Assembly: GCA_019188255.1 (NCBI GenBank)
Contig: JAETXT010000005.1
Location: 5,208,001 to 5,272,000, forward strand
Direction: 5' to 3'
Length of the DNA stretch: 64,000 bases
From: Verticillium longisporum
Lineage: Eukaryota > Ascomycota > Sordariomycetes > Glomerellales > Plectosphaerellaceae
Shown here: piece after piece, positions 21,137-33,002 of the stretch
Position numbering within the stretch: position 1 is the stretch's first letter
How the letters are laid out: every line of letters begins with the position of its first letter
Position numbers and translations under genes: made by a program
The notes under the pieces: model-generated
What the model was told of the DNA's origin: nothing
The model's database searches: none
What the model saw: only the letters and a program-made list of their open reading frames with translations

Positions 21137-24100
21137 TAGTGCCTCCCGTTACCTCTGGGTTGTTGAAAGGGCCAATTCTACGGCATGCTACATGCGGAGA
21201 GGAGGAAACAAGTTCTTGCTTGTGGTCCTCCTGTCAAGCAGGGTTGATTGAGTAAGACTGGCCCAGTCTTCATTGGCCTATGCGCGTTGTTGCTTATGCG
21301 AACTGGGGTATGATACAGTTTTCCCTTGCCCGAGACATTAGTACTCCTTGGACGGACATGTGACGAAAACGATGATTATGTGCCGGCATCCATCGAAAGT
21401 TTTCGTAAAAGCAATATGATGAGCGTCCCAAACTCGAAACGACTTCGACGGAAACATTAGAGATTGGCGAACAGGCTTCGAGTTGTTCCGCATCTCCAGA
21501 GCTGGGCAGCAAGCAAGGTTAAGTCCTGGCAGGTCGACATGGAAGGTGTAGCGACGGCGGGGTGACTCCAGTCTACTTCGTCGCGTGCCGATGATAAGTC
21601 TCCTGGACCCGAGCACCCGGGATCTCAGGGGCAGGCTTCCCAGAGCGACTCGTTGACGCGGCGCTACAAGCGGAGCACGCTAAATGGGGCGACTCCATCA
21701 AAGGGGAAGAGCCGAATGGCTGGGGATGTGCTCGTCGCAGCCGGAGACTAAAGTGGGAACCAGGAGAATGGCTGGTTCAGATCCGATGGGGTGTCGAGTA
21801 ATAGCTCCTTGAGCTGTCAAGACCAGGGACGAGCCCCCATTGGCCCCCTTCAAGAAATTGGGCCACAGTCAGATCAGGGATACGCCCATGTAGCTTGAGC
21901 TGGGGGCGAATCTCGAGTCAATGGGTCGCCGGTTTCAGAAGTTTTCTCGGGTTTGCCGGTCAGCCATTGGGAATCCTGACATCGCTGGTAGTCTCTGCCC
22001 CCCCCGGCCAGCTGGAATGCATCAGTAAGTCTTCTTCGGCTTCTCCAAGTGTTCTGTCCCACTTCCTGATTGAGACAGAGAAGAGGGTCTGTGTACCTTG
22101 ACAATGCTTGAGTACCATGTACTACAATTTCTGGTATCCAGTTGTCCGCAACAGAACGAAACTCGAAATGCGCACACCATCATTCTACTGGCCTTGGCGT
22201 TCACTTCTCTACCCTGTAAGTGGTGGTAACGGTAAGAGCTGCAACGGCCGACTGCACGCCATTGTATGTCAGAAAGCCAGACGAACATACCAGTATTGCT
22301 GTTTCGCGAACTGTTGAAGGACGAATCAGACTGTGATACACTGTGCTGTAGGGATTGCCAGGGCGCACAGCAGCGCAAATCATGGGCATGCGCTAGGCGG
22401 AGCCCTCCACCCAACCCCTGCGAACTCAATTCGAGGGGTTGTGGACATTGGAATCACAGCTCGATGTGTAGGTCTGTCATTCGCAGTCACCCTTCATCAC
22501 GGGGAATCGAGCCGCCAAGGTGGATTGAATGAACTGTTGGGTAGCCAGCAGTCAGGGTGGCTCATGATGACGATCACCACGGTCTTCAAACTCAGCGCGG
22601 GGCGACTAGTCTTGATGCCTTGTTTCGTTATTCGGCCGGATATAACGTGTACATGTAAGTGAGTAAACTGGACTCCTTCCCAGCAACGCTCTCGTGGGCG
22701 GCGGACGTGGCTGAGGGCGGGGGTCTTAACAGGGGCGAAATTTCGCCTGGACGCATGATGTTTCTTCTGAAGGTACAGGTAGGGGGAGAAGGAGAGGGAA
22801 CGAAGGCTGGACCCATTGATCGGTGTGGTATCGGCCACCGTTGATTTCTTTCGGCTTGATTGCCAGGTCAAGAAAAGGAAAGAGGCGAGAGATGTCGAGC
22901 AGAGCGATGCTTTTTCTCGCCCCCTCACCCCTCCCCCCTCTTGTCTCGGAATCTGGACGGAGAATTGTGAAATGAGGAATGTGAACCGCTCAAGAGCTGC
23001 AGAAAGTTTACGCTTGGACTCAAAATCTTGCAGGAGATCAAGGCAGGCAGATCAAGGTTTGGCGTTTGGTGCTGGTGAGTCGATTTGGGAATCGAGCTTC
23101 TGATGATGCTAGAATGGCGGACGCACAATCTTGGTGGTTTCTTCTGTGCTTCGTCTACCCTTCGCCCCTGACTCCGCTTGCTGCTTTGCCTTCCAATGTC
23201 GCTCCTTGCTTCTTGCTTTCTGAACTGAGGTGATGCATTATGCGGAAAGTACTTCCCTTGCCTCAAATGCCTCCTTCTTCCGGCGACGGACAGACGCTAC
23301 GGCGTAGACTGGGTCGCTCATACCTTCCTTGCCCTCTCCCGGCCTACATGCGCTCACCATCTTGGACTCGGACTTCTCCACCATCTTCTTGCTTTTCCTC
23401 GATTCCAACCTCCAGGCCGTTTCCTCACTTTCCACCGAAATTTTGCGCGACATGGTCGTCCAGGAATGCAAGCTGCAATGCAACAAGAAACGCATCAATC
23501 GCCGGTCTGGAACTTGAGTAGCCCACAGTCCGACCATGCCCCGCCGATGACAGTGTTCAATGACGATGCACCAAGCCGGCTCGCACCTCGATCCTGCCAG
23601 GCCGACCAAATCTGCTACTTGATTCATGGTTGCATTTCGTTCCGAGGCCCCCAGGTCCAAGACTAGGCCCGGCTGACAATCTTACCGCCTAGCCTCCGCG
23701 AGGCTTCGTGCGAGACCAGATCGTCAATTGCCATCAACCTTGAAGCAGTGATTCTGTTGAATTGGCCGATCTATGACTGCAACGACACGGCATCCCACCT
23801 AGTCTCATCTAAGCAGAGCGCATGTAAGCTGATTCGATCATCCCAATTTGATAGTGGTAACGTGGCGCTTCTCACAATCACAGTCCGCGCACGAGCCGCA
23901 CCAACGTGGGCGTGCACCCATCATCACACGGCAGCCTCGACTGTGACTATTGTGTCGACTCGAGCACTATGTCCGCGATTTATCGGCGGCACGTTGCCCT
24001 GTCTTCAGGTTCGTCACCAACCAGTCTGACACCCTAAGGATCTCACTACCCGAATGGCATGCCAAACTCCTTCCTTCTCCACCTATTCCTGGGCGCGGAT

Positions 24101-24219
24101 GACATTCAAACCCGACCGGTCTCATCCCTTGCAGCCTTACTAGACCGCCGGGACGCCTTGAGGCCGGTCCACTGGAGCTGTGGCAACCTACTCCGGTACT
24201 TGTGGTCATGCGTGCTCAA

Positions 24220-24245
24220 AGGAGATTTTTGCAGGAGATTTTTGC
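24220..24245. repeat. 13-bp direct tandem duplication
   Basis: AGGAGATTTTTGC occurs twice in direct succession without mismatch, within the gene desert. Confidence 0.85.
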
Positions 24246-25747
24246 ACACCCCATCAAGTGGTGGTGGAGCTTGTCAGCTCTCAGGAGCAGCTATCGTCAA
24301 TGCCGTGCATCGAACTCAGGCCATCTCACATCTGACATCCCATGCACAATGAGTTTTCAGGTTCTGTTGTTGTGTTACACAATCTGTCTTCATTATCTGC
24401 GCAATTCCGGGTAACAAACAATTTGTGTTCTTTCATCTGGCAGTACCGTAGATTGTTTCGTGCAGCGCCGTTTGCCTCCCTAATTCCATGGGAAGAATCA
24501 GGCATCGGGTCAGTGGCCCTACGTGTCGCAATCCAGTGGCCTTGCGAGTCCTGTGATCAAAGAAACCCTGTCAAGCGTATGTACAGCACGGCTGCTGCAG
24601 TGTTAAGCAGCATCCTGCGACATCACACACTGCCCACGGCCATGTCGTGATTCGCAGACGGCCAGCATCGCATCGCAGGATGCGGACCATATAACTCGGA
24701 CTAAGAGTTCCACTGGTACGTGGCGTATCCAACATTCGACACTAAGGTAGAGGACAAAGATGACGGCCAATCTGGCCCAAGCCATGCTCAGGTCGCTTTA
24801 GGCACCTAGAGACAACGAAAGCCTGCCAAAGGCGAACAACTGGGCGGGATTTCGAAACGGCCTCAGTTGATCACCAGATTCTATGCTGTGTAACGAGGCT
24901 TGCAGAAAAGCACGATCGTCACTTTATCAATCGCAGAATCCGAGGACATCTGGAAAGTCGTCAGACGGGTCAGCATCCGATAAGACTGGAATATGTCGGG
25001 CCATTCGAGATTTTTGAACAGGCATGGATGGCTTGGCTGGTCATGTGTATGTACACGTACCAGGGTTCCAACCACTGGCACAAACGGCGGCCGGCCCTTG
25101 CTCGACTGACGCTGACAGCCTAGCGCATGACTTCCGCTGCAAAGGTCCCATGATGAGGCTGCAGTGATACTCGGCGCAGACAGGGGCCTGCGGCTGCCCT
25201 GACCGAGATCTGCAATTCATGGTCGGGGGCGCTTCTCGGTCAGTATGGGTGTCATCGAACGTGATGCTCCGGAACCAATATTCTTCACGCTAGCTCAGGT
25301 GGATGGTTCCTGCCTCGTTTTGTTCGCTGCGCCGCAGATACCAAGGCCCTCGATGTCAATGCGCGTCGTTGTGTCTCCTGTTGCGTTACAGTGAGGCCAG
25401 TAGTAATGATGCAGCTGCTGCACGACGGGTGGCCTGGCAGTGTCGTGTTTTCGGAGGATGAGGTCTCCCACCAAGTCAGTAGATTCCGCCTGCACGCAAA
25501 AGATGTGCCTCACGCGACTTGCACGAGCTGTTAGTGCGAAGATGCCATGTCAGAATCTGACTGTTTGCTTCACTGCCCAAGGCACCTTGCCCCAGCACTT
25601 GTCAAGCAATAGTGCTAGTACTCTGTGCAACCTAACTGTGTTTAAGGAGACTAGAACTGATGGCCATTGTATAGATTGTTAGATATTGTTTCAATGCGAC
25701 CAAACGATCAAAACGTAAAAAGTATGACGGACTTTGATCCGATCTTG

Positions 25748-25819
25748 TGACCACAGCAGGGCTCGAACCTGCAATCTCCTGATTCGTAGTCAGACGCCTT
25801 GCCATTGGGCCATGCGGCC
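25748..25819 (-). tRNA. tRNA-Arg (anticodon ACG), second copy
   Basis: On the minus strand, 72 nt identical base for base to the tRNA at 12779-12850, including the loop CTACGAA and T arm. Only a few flanking bases (CACC before, C after) are also shared, so the flanks are otherwise unrelated. A plus-strand open frame through this locus (25734-26066) is a tRNA shadow. Confidence 0.95.
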
Positions 25820-26143
25820 GGTGTTGAAATCAGGCAATTTTAGACAGATCATGAAACTAACATCAGCACAAATGGCCGCGCGTTCGGTTGCTTTCCTCAG
25901 AACAATGTCGGAAGATAGAAAGAATCGAGTCACATCATCAGCGTCTTCATTCGTAACGTACTCTAAAGCAGGACGGGGAAACGCAAAAAGAGACGGTCTG
26001 GGCTCATCACGGTTTGTAGACTCGCATATCAGTATTACTCTCGATGTCTCTGTAGAGATGAAATGAGGCACGTCGCAATTTGTCCCACCGGACAGCTGTG
26101 ATGTGCGTGCCTCATTCGAGATGTTGCTATTCGGCTCCGCGCT
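25820..26143. other. intergenic region
   Basis: 324 bp between tRNA-Arg and the 3' end of the Zn2Cys6 gene. No feature seen. Confidence 0.5.
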
Positions 26144-29016
26144 CTAGATTCGTGTCGTATCCATGCTTTCATTCATTGGGATGCCAGTTGACAGCTCCTG
26201 ACTGAAAGCATACTCTTCATCCAGACCCTGAGAGAACATCGGATCCATTTCGGGGAGATAGTAATTAAAGATACCCATGACGTCTGTACCCATTGTCGCG
26301 TTCGATGGCGTGTAATCAGGGAACCCGTTGAATGCCATGCTGAAATCGGGCAGCTCAGCTGAAGCAACATTATCCATGTCCTTTTCCCCACAGAAGGTCA
26401 GCTTTCCCATTATCGCATGCCAATGCCCGAAAACGTATTGCTATACTTACGGATGAGATGCTCTCCTTCGCTCCTATATTGGGAGCGTTTGCCATTGCTT
26501 GGACCTGCGCCGCTCCTTGTTGTGACTGCGGTACATTGACAATTTCCGGTAACGTCTGAGCCTGTGTTGCTCTGGCCTCTTGCTTCTGGTGGGCGTCGTT
26601 GACGTACTCGCGCGCGATGTGCGCAAACTCAGAGATGAGAGATCCGGGTAGGTATCCCTGGCTGCGGTATTCGATGCGGCTGAAATGACCCCCAGCCATG
26701 TCGAGCAAGGCCAGGTGGGATGGCGTGTCGACGTGGAGCGGACTGTGAATGACGAAATCAAAGACCACGAAAAGCCCTATGATGGGAATACCTGCGAGGA
26801 TCCTGCATGTTGGCAAGAGTTGACGTCGTCAGCATGCGTGCATTGTAGCCATATCTGCAAATTTCCTCCAAAAGGAGGCAAGTCTCACCATATGCTAGTG
26901 TGAGAATCGACATTGACCAAGACGGTTCTCTCAAGGACGGAGCGTGAAGCACTGAGAACTGCTTCCATGGTGGCCTTCTGCTGCGCGGCGATGAGAGGGT
27001 CGTCTGCCTTGGACAACCGGGACAACCGGTGCAGCGTAGCCCGGGCCAAGGTGAGTTGCAGACCATCGTGGTAGTAGTTAATCATGACTGCTGCCTCTCT
27101 TTCAACGCCGCAGTGAATGCTCGAGGGCGGGTTGAGTCCGCCAGGCCGAAACCCGGTGTCAGGTATCGACATGCGCCAGTCGTCGTGCTTCTGATTGAGT
27201 TGATCAATGATGTCCATGTAATACGCGTTTGGTTTGTTGGCAACGGCGACCGAAAAGAGTGAGGAGTATGTTTGTGATATGATTCGAGCATGGCGTATAA
27301 TGGATAAAAACCAGTCAAAGTCGCCAAAGACTGATTCGGGGACATGGGGGATGGGACACGATATGTCGCCGTCGATAAAAGCCTGCAGAAGTCAGGACTG
27401 CCATCGGGAAACACCACAGAATCGTGACCGGGACAATATCAAACTCACCGAGCTTCTTCCAAAATAGAAGCTAGATGTCTTTTCAATGGCATACAGACAC
27501 CAGAAGGTTCTCTGGTACGCTTTAGCCCTCGGACCCGAGAAATTGCTGGTTGATAGGTTTTGTGCCCGCCTCGCAGCCTCCGACGTGACGACATGCTCCA
27601 TCATCACGCATGAAATACCCGAGCATTGAATGGACATGGCAGCCATGGCTTGTAGAACTAGGAGAGAGTCCGGCTGAAGCATAAGATCGGGCAACAGGCT
27701 CAGCGCGACGAAAAATATGTTCCAAGCGTCTCCGACGCCAGGCTCAAAACTGCCCCCACCATCGCATTGGCATCCTAATGCTAGAACCGAATGATACAAA
27801 CAAGACCAAGCCCTGCTCTGATTGACAATCTCGAAGAAGTCTGGGTTTGCGAAAGTACGCTCGAATGCTTCACGGTCGAGAAATGGGTACAGTGGATGGA
27901 CACATTCAAAATAAACTATCACATGTCAGCGTGTTTGTCTTGCCAGCCTTGAGGTACGGGGCGAGTATACGTCGAATGTACTTCGTAGCAGCGGCTCTGT
28001 TTGTGAACGGTTTAAGAGGCTGTTTGTGCCTGGCAAGCCAAGCATTGGGAGCCGGGGGTGGGCGGTGCATTCTCGTCTGTATGATGCCCGAAATCCGACC
28101 TACCAGTTCATTGACTTTATTGTTCCGCAAACACGAAGCAAGAGACTGCAGTCTGGTTTCGGAAAAGAATGTAAGAGACAGATCGCCGGCTGCCGGCAAC
28201 GTTTGTTAGTCGACTGTAAACGGGGCAAATGCTCGAGATGAGTTTTGGCCCGAGCTTACCAAAAATGCCATTTCCCTACGAGACGTTAGTAACCTTGGGG
28301 AGCTTCGGTGCATGGAACGTACCCTTATGAATGGTGGAGTCTCATCGTCTGCTTCGGATGGACTGGCTTTGCCGGGGCGGGTGAGCAAGCTGTCAACGTG
28401 CAAAACGGGCAGTCGATGCTGCTTGTTGGCCTCTGCTGAGGGGGTCTTTGATATCGAATCTTCCAAGAAGAAATCCGGCTGCAGGGATGATACAGCAGCC
28501 GGAATCGCCTCATCGATGTCAATTCCTGGTGTGCTTGATTTCGACTTTGGTGTTGGCTTTGGGGACAAGAATTGCTCCGACACTATCTGTGGTCAGACGA
28601 TAGTGAAGCAACAGTGACAGGCTGCACAAGGTGACGGCCCGCATACCATTTTTCCGCCGAGCCAGCTTCTTCGAGCTGAAATGACAGGGTTTATTCCGTC
28701 GCTGTATTAAGTAGCATTTGTGAGCAGACACCCCTTAAACTAGGTACCGACGGAGGGATCGGAAACCTGGGTTCAAACGTACAACGCAGGTCGCGCAAGG
28801 TCCGAAATCCGGCTTGGCCGGACCTGTGCTGGAGTTAACAAAGTCATGGTTCACCACGAGGAAGCTCCACCCATTATGGGATTAGTGCATACCGGGACAT
28901 CGGACTTTGCGTATACGGCACGCATCGCATGATTTGTGGTTTTGCTTTCCAAAGCCGAGGGTTACCGTCTGGCTCGGGGTCATCTGGTCGGATTCGGCGT
29001 TGGTCTGTGAGGCCAT
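26144..29016 (-). CDS. Zn2Cys6 fungal-specific transcription factor, ten exons
   Basis: Exons assembled by frame: 29016..28893, 28823..28783, 28701..28647, 28582..28323, 28275..28260, 28189..27971, 27915..27449, 27382..26889, 26802..26451 and 26380..26144 (754 residues). All junctions use GT..AG and keep phase. The zinc cluster is split over the first three exons: CDACRIRKVRC, then PCATC, then V-RRNKPC, giving CX2CX6C..CX2CX6C at about residues 30-60. The middle region carries the fungal_trans fold (ECVHPLYPFLDREAFE, and IDGDISCPIP after exon 7). The C-terminus is acidic with aromatic residues (GIFNYYLPEMDPMF), a plausible activation region. It is a nuclear regulator; targets are unknown and no biosynthetic cluster flanks it. 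Exon 5 is only 16 nt, and the exon 4-6 joins are the least certain. Confidence 0.85.
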
Positions 29017-29885
29017 ACCCCATACTGTTGACGACGAGGACGGTCTCAGAGGAAGCCCCAATGGATAAGTTTGGCGTTCATCAGTCTTGAGGTATTGACT
29101 GGACGATTATCAGGTTGTTGGAAGAGAAATGCTTGAGTTCGCGGCGGTCGTTGTGAAGATCAGTGTGTTGAGTTGAGCGAGCTTGGGCCTTGCACGCAAA
29201 ACCTCGGGCCCGACATGCCCGATCCGGCAACGCCTGCCAGTAAACTTGCCGAGAGGTTGCGCCATCATGAAGACTGAACTCCTGAGGCTGCCAACTTCAG
29301 CTTCATGTTTTCTCACAGAGACGGCATGACTTCAGACCATGACGTTACAAATTCTCAATCCTTACTCTCACGTCATGGTCATCCATCAACTTGGAGCATC
29401 GACTGTAGGTGGGTGGCGAGACGGACCCAGGTTAACCATGTGATGTGGAACTGTTCACTATTTTTTCACGCTTCAGAGGCGAGTAAGTTGTGGCTTCGAA
29501 AGCGAAATGCGAGACTTCGGATTATATCCACAGTAGCACAATGCTTTCTTTCTCCTTTCCCTCGTGGCCCAGCCTGACGTCGACGGCGACTGCCATGTCA
29601 GTAGAGGATTTTGGAGGGGCAAAGACAGTGCGGCGCATTGTCCATACACAGTCTCCACCAGGTGTGACAGCAGCCCAACCAGAAAGGCCATCTGCCATTT
29701 GAGGAGCTCGCTATGATTTGTGCAGAACCCACACGACTGCTCCGGCGTGACTCTTCATTAACAACAGTTCAAGCAAACCTAGGTTTTGAGGACACGACAT
29801 TTTCTGACGACAAGTCACCAGCGTTGAATTTCTGTCGCCTGGTCTCATCACATCGTCAGACGATCTATCATCGACGACCGCAACC
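29017..29885. other. divergent upstream region
   Basis: 869 bp between the Zn2Cys6 gene and the CCDC124-like gene, transcribed away from each other. Nothing but short unrecognisable frames; promoters of both must lie here. Confidence 0.5.
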
Positions 29886-30723
29886 ATGGCCGGGAAGAAG
29901 GGCGCCGAGAACAGCAAGAAGGTTGCGGGCAACGCCCGTAAAGCCGAAGCCGCCGCAGCCAAGGATGCTGCCAGCAACGCGAAGAAGGCTGCCATCGAGG
30001 ATGCCGAATGGGCAAAGGGCGGCAAGGATGGCTCCAAGAAGTAAGCAAACCCTCAAGGGTCCCTGGTAATGCCCCAGGGGACCAGGTCGCCACGGTGACC
30101 GCCACAACGGCTCGCCCAAAGCCCAGCTCGAGCCGTGACCGAGTGGGTGGTGGTGACGAGCTCTGTCACCTCTGATGCCACCAGGCGCTGATGCTTGTGA
30201 ACCGCACAGGGAAGCCGAAGCAGCTAAGAAAGCCGAGGCTGCACGAAAGAAGGCCGAGCGCGAGGCGGCACTGAAGGAGGAGGAGGCCAGCACCCCCGGC
30301 CGCAACACACCCAAGAACAACAAGACAGCCACGAAGAAGACGCGCGGGCTGGATCTCTCGCAGCTCGACGGCGACAGCAGCAGCAAGGCCGCAACGCTCA
30401 ACGCTTCGGGCATCGACAATGCGCTTGACGCCCTGTCGCTCACAGGCAAAGCCGACAGCGGCAAGATTGACAAGCATCCTGAGAGGCGCTTCAAGGCTGC
30501 GTACGCCGCCTTTGAGGAGCGGAGGCTGCAGGAGATGGAGAGCGACGGCAGCGGTCAGGGCTTGCGGCTCAATCAGAAGAAGGACAAGGTGCGCAAGGAG
30601 TTTGAGAAGAGCCCCGAGAACCCCTTCAACCAGGTCACGGCGCGGTTCGACGCGACCAAGGAAGAGCTCGCCGAGATCAAGAAGAACGAGAGGACCAAGA
30701 TCGAGAACCGCCTGGGCGCGTAA
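29886..30723 (+). CDS. CCDC124/Oxs1 homologue (DUF1014), ribosome-associated coiled-coil protein
   Basis: Two exons, 29886..30040 and 30210..30723, with a 169-bp intron; 222 residues. The N-terminus is a Lys/Ala-rich coiled coil (GKKGAENSKKVAGNARKAEA). The C-terminal half has the DUF1014 signature: HPERRFKAAYAAFEERRL, then GLRLNQKKDKVRKEFEKSPENPFNQV, where the NPFNQ motif is characteristic. Human CCDC124 and yeast Lso2 bind ribosomes in hibernation and recovery; fission yeast Oxs1 is linked to the oxidative-stress response. The protein is expected in cytosol and nucleus. Exon 1 ends in the coiled coil, so the splice does not disturb the domain. Confidence 0.9.
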
Positions 30724-31536
30724 AGCGAGGACTGGGTTCAGCACGGCTTGCCAGTGGAGGCAAAAGAGAAGGAAGGGGGATCTGCTCCTTTGGAACCATG
30801 GCGTTCTTGATGGGCTAGAAGCGGCATGTTGCAGCCCTCGTGAGTAGCTGTGGTCCAGGAGCGAGGCGTGCCGGACGAACAGGAGATGCCGGATATATCT
30901 TACAGCCCTGAAACACATATCATCGCCTGACTGGGCCAGTCAAGTCCATGGATCAGTGGAATGCAACTTGACGAATACGGAGGCTGACTTGAACGAGATG
31001 AAATGCTCAACCGCCAGTGATCTGCCATAGGTTTTCCCAGGTTCACATTCGAGGCAAGCAGTTCACGGAGGTTACGCTTGCGACAGGTCACTTCAATAGT
31101 GTACCAGTTGACGACCACATGGAGAAATCCTGGTAATTAGCGGTACTTGTCCGTCAAGTACCATTAATCCTAGGTGTTGACCGCTTGCTCCGCCCAGGGC
31201 CACTCGGATCCGAGCTCACCTCACCAGGGGGTGGAGGTTGCCAGGACTCGTCAGGCCATCGGCTACCCCGCCTCTCGAAAGCATGCACTGTGCACAACCC
31301 CGCCACGTCATTTTGAATTGTGATAGCGATAACACAGGCGGCAGAAATTCACCGCCAGGTTTCACCGCCCCATGCATCCCTGGGGTCAGGTACCTGGAGC
31401 CTACAGACCTGATCTCAGGTCGATGTGTCTAAACTGCAGCCAACTACACTTCTCTTATCGTGTTTCTTTGAACCCCCTCGTGCTCTGATACGACAAGCGA
31501 TGTGAGAGCCTCATTGATGTCTTGAAACTTGAAAAC
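30724..31536. other. intergenic region
   Basis: 813 bp between two plus-strand genes; nothing recognisable. Around 31320-31380 there is a partial repeat of TTCACCGCC. Confidence 0.5.
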
Positions 31537-32775
31537 ATGCCATCGATCAATCTCAGCGGCATGCCGTCGCTAAGACGGCAACACCTTCTGGCTGAATTGT
31601 ACGTGTACTCTCTCCAATTGTCCAGACGAGCCCCTGAAGCGAACTTGAGGCTAACCTCACATCAGCTCCGGCCTCAAGCAGGCATGTCCAGAAGGCATCT
31701 TTGTCAGTCTCACACCGGGCGAAGTCACATTATGGTCTGGTGCCATGTTCATCAGGAGAGGTGCGCCATCGATGCTATTCCTGAGTCCCCGGACAGCCAC
31801 GTCTGACCACGTACCAGGACCCTATGAAAACGCCATCCTACGATTTCAGATTTCTTTCCCAGACACCTATCCACGCCTGCCGCCCCTTGTCACATTTTCC
31901 TCAGACATGTTCCATCCACTCATTGCTCCTCTCACCACCTACATGTACACAACCGACATTCAGGACAATGGTACCGTCAGTGCCACTGACGACGAACGCC
32001 TCCCGCCCGGGGGCTTCTCGCTCCGCCACGGCTTTCCCGGCTGGTTCGGGAGGAGGGGCCGTAGCAACACCACCAGCGCCAGACAGGTCAGCGGCGGGCA
32101 GCAGCCTCCAGCCACGCCGGCCAAGGGTGGCAGCAGCAGCGTCATTACAACCCCAGACTCAAGAGCCACTGCAGGCCCCACTACTGCGTGTGGCAGCAGC
32201 ATATCAACCTACGAGGTCCTGCAGTACATTCGCAGCACGTTCGACGATGAAACCGTGCTTGACTCGGTACCGCTTGAGGCTGCGGGGAACCCTGGAGCCT
32301 GGCACGCGTGGCGTACTCGTCAGCGGCAGAGGGGAAAGCTGAGCGACAGCGCCGCTCCCCCTGCCAATGCTTCTGTGTCCAAGGTAGACGGCGATAACAC
32401 AGAGGCTGAGCCTGAAGCAGAAGGGGGCGAGAAGGGTGACGAAAAGGAGGAACCGCCGGCCAAGGAAGGAGTGGAGGTCGCTGCTGCAACTGTGCCACCA
32501 TCGGCACCGACCATGTCATCGAGAGATCCGGGGCAGTGGAACTGGGCTGGCGTTTGGGAGGACAGGGTCAAGAAAGGAATCGCTGCTTCGCTTTCTGAGC
32601 CGGTCTTGTACGGCGGAGCAGCTGCCGGAGATGATTTAGTAAGTATCGACGCTCCACGAGAAGTTGCAGACAAGAGCGCTAACGTGCTTTCCAGATTCAC
32701 TTTCTGCCGATGGAAGAGAATGACGTTGGCGTCGTCAAGGACAACTTGCTGCGCACCTTGGGAAGCACTGCCTGA
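31537..32775 (+). CDS. ubiquitin-conjugating enzyme (E2/UBC-like) variant, probably inactive
   Basis: Four exons: 31537..31598, 31666..31760, 31818..32638 and 32695..32775 (352 residues). The UBC fold is clear: LRRQHLLAEF, then GLKQACPEGIFVSL, then LWSGAMFIRRGPYENAILRF and FPDTYPRLPPLVTFSSDMFHPLI. Where a canonical E2 has HPNI followed by the active-site Cys, this protein reads HPLIAPLTTYMYTTD, so no catalytic cysteine is evident, as in AKTIP/FTS-type or UEV proteins. A long Gly/Ser/Arg-rich insert follows, then a second conserved block STYEVLQYIRSTFDD and a short C-terminal exon HFLPMEENDVGVV. It probably acts as an adaptor in the cytosol. The next gene lies 227 bp downstream on the same strand. 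Confidence 0.8.
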
Positions 32776-33002
32776 AATTTCAATACCCGCCCTCTGGGCA
32801 GCACCTACTTGTACTTGAATCACTACCTACCTAGCCAATGGAATTTGCGATTTCTCTGTCTGGGGTCAGCAACCCGATTTGAACGTCATGCTAACATCCG
32901 AAACATTGACACCACAAGCTCAGAGCAGCCTTCCTTACATTGGAGCAGGCCCCCGTATCACGTTTTCATCTTTCTTAAGGACAGCAATTAGGCAAAGCAA
33001 GC

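Larger units (their letters stand above)
17700..25747. other. 8-kb gene desert
   Basis: No protein gene, tRNA or intact transposon is recognisable on either strand. Open frames are below about 215 residues and lack conserved motifs or plausible exon chains. Notable items are a 15-T run near 19900, a 12-bp perfect inverted repeat at 21097-21136, a duplicated 13-mer at 24220-24245, and C/T-rich stretches (22900-23350) of promoter-like composition. Composition is near balanced, not the strongly AT-rich sequence expected of heavily RIP-mutated repeats. A diverged non-coding or relict region is the best description. Confidence 0.5.

Noticed and set aside
20608..21255. 215-residue open frame in the gene desert
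   Set aside because: No conserved motif and no plausible upstream or downstream exon; the 12-bp hairpin lies inside it.
17700..25747. RIP-mutated transposon
   Set aside because: The sequence is not strongly AT-rich and no transposase or reverse-transcriptase remnant or terminal repeat was recognised; dinucleotide indices were not computed.
25734..26066. Open frame across the second tRNA (110 residues)
   Set aside because: Its first third is the reverse complement of tRNA-Arg, a common spurious ORF.
32860..32940. tRNA-like T-loop (GTTCAAATC on the minus strand)
   Set aside because: The flanking stems do not pair and no acceptor or anticodon arm can be drawn.
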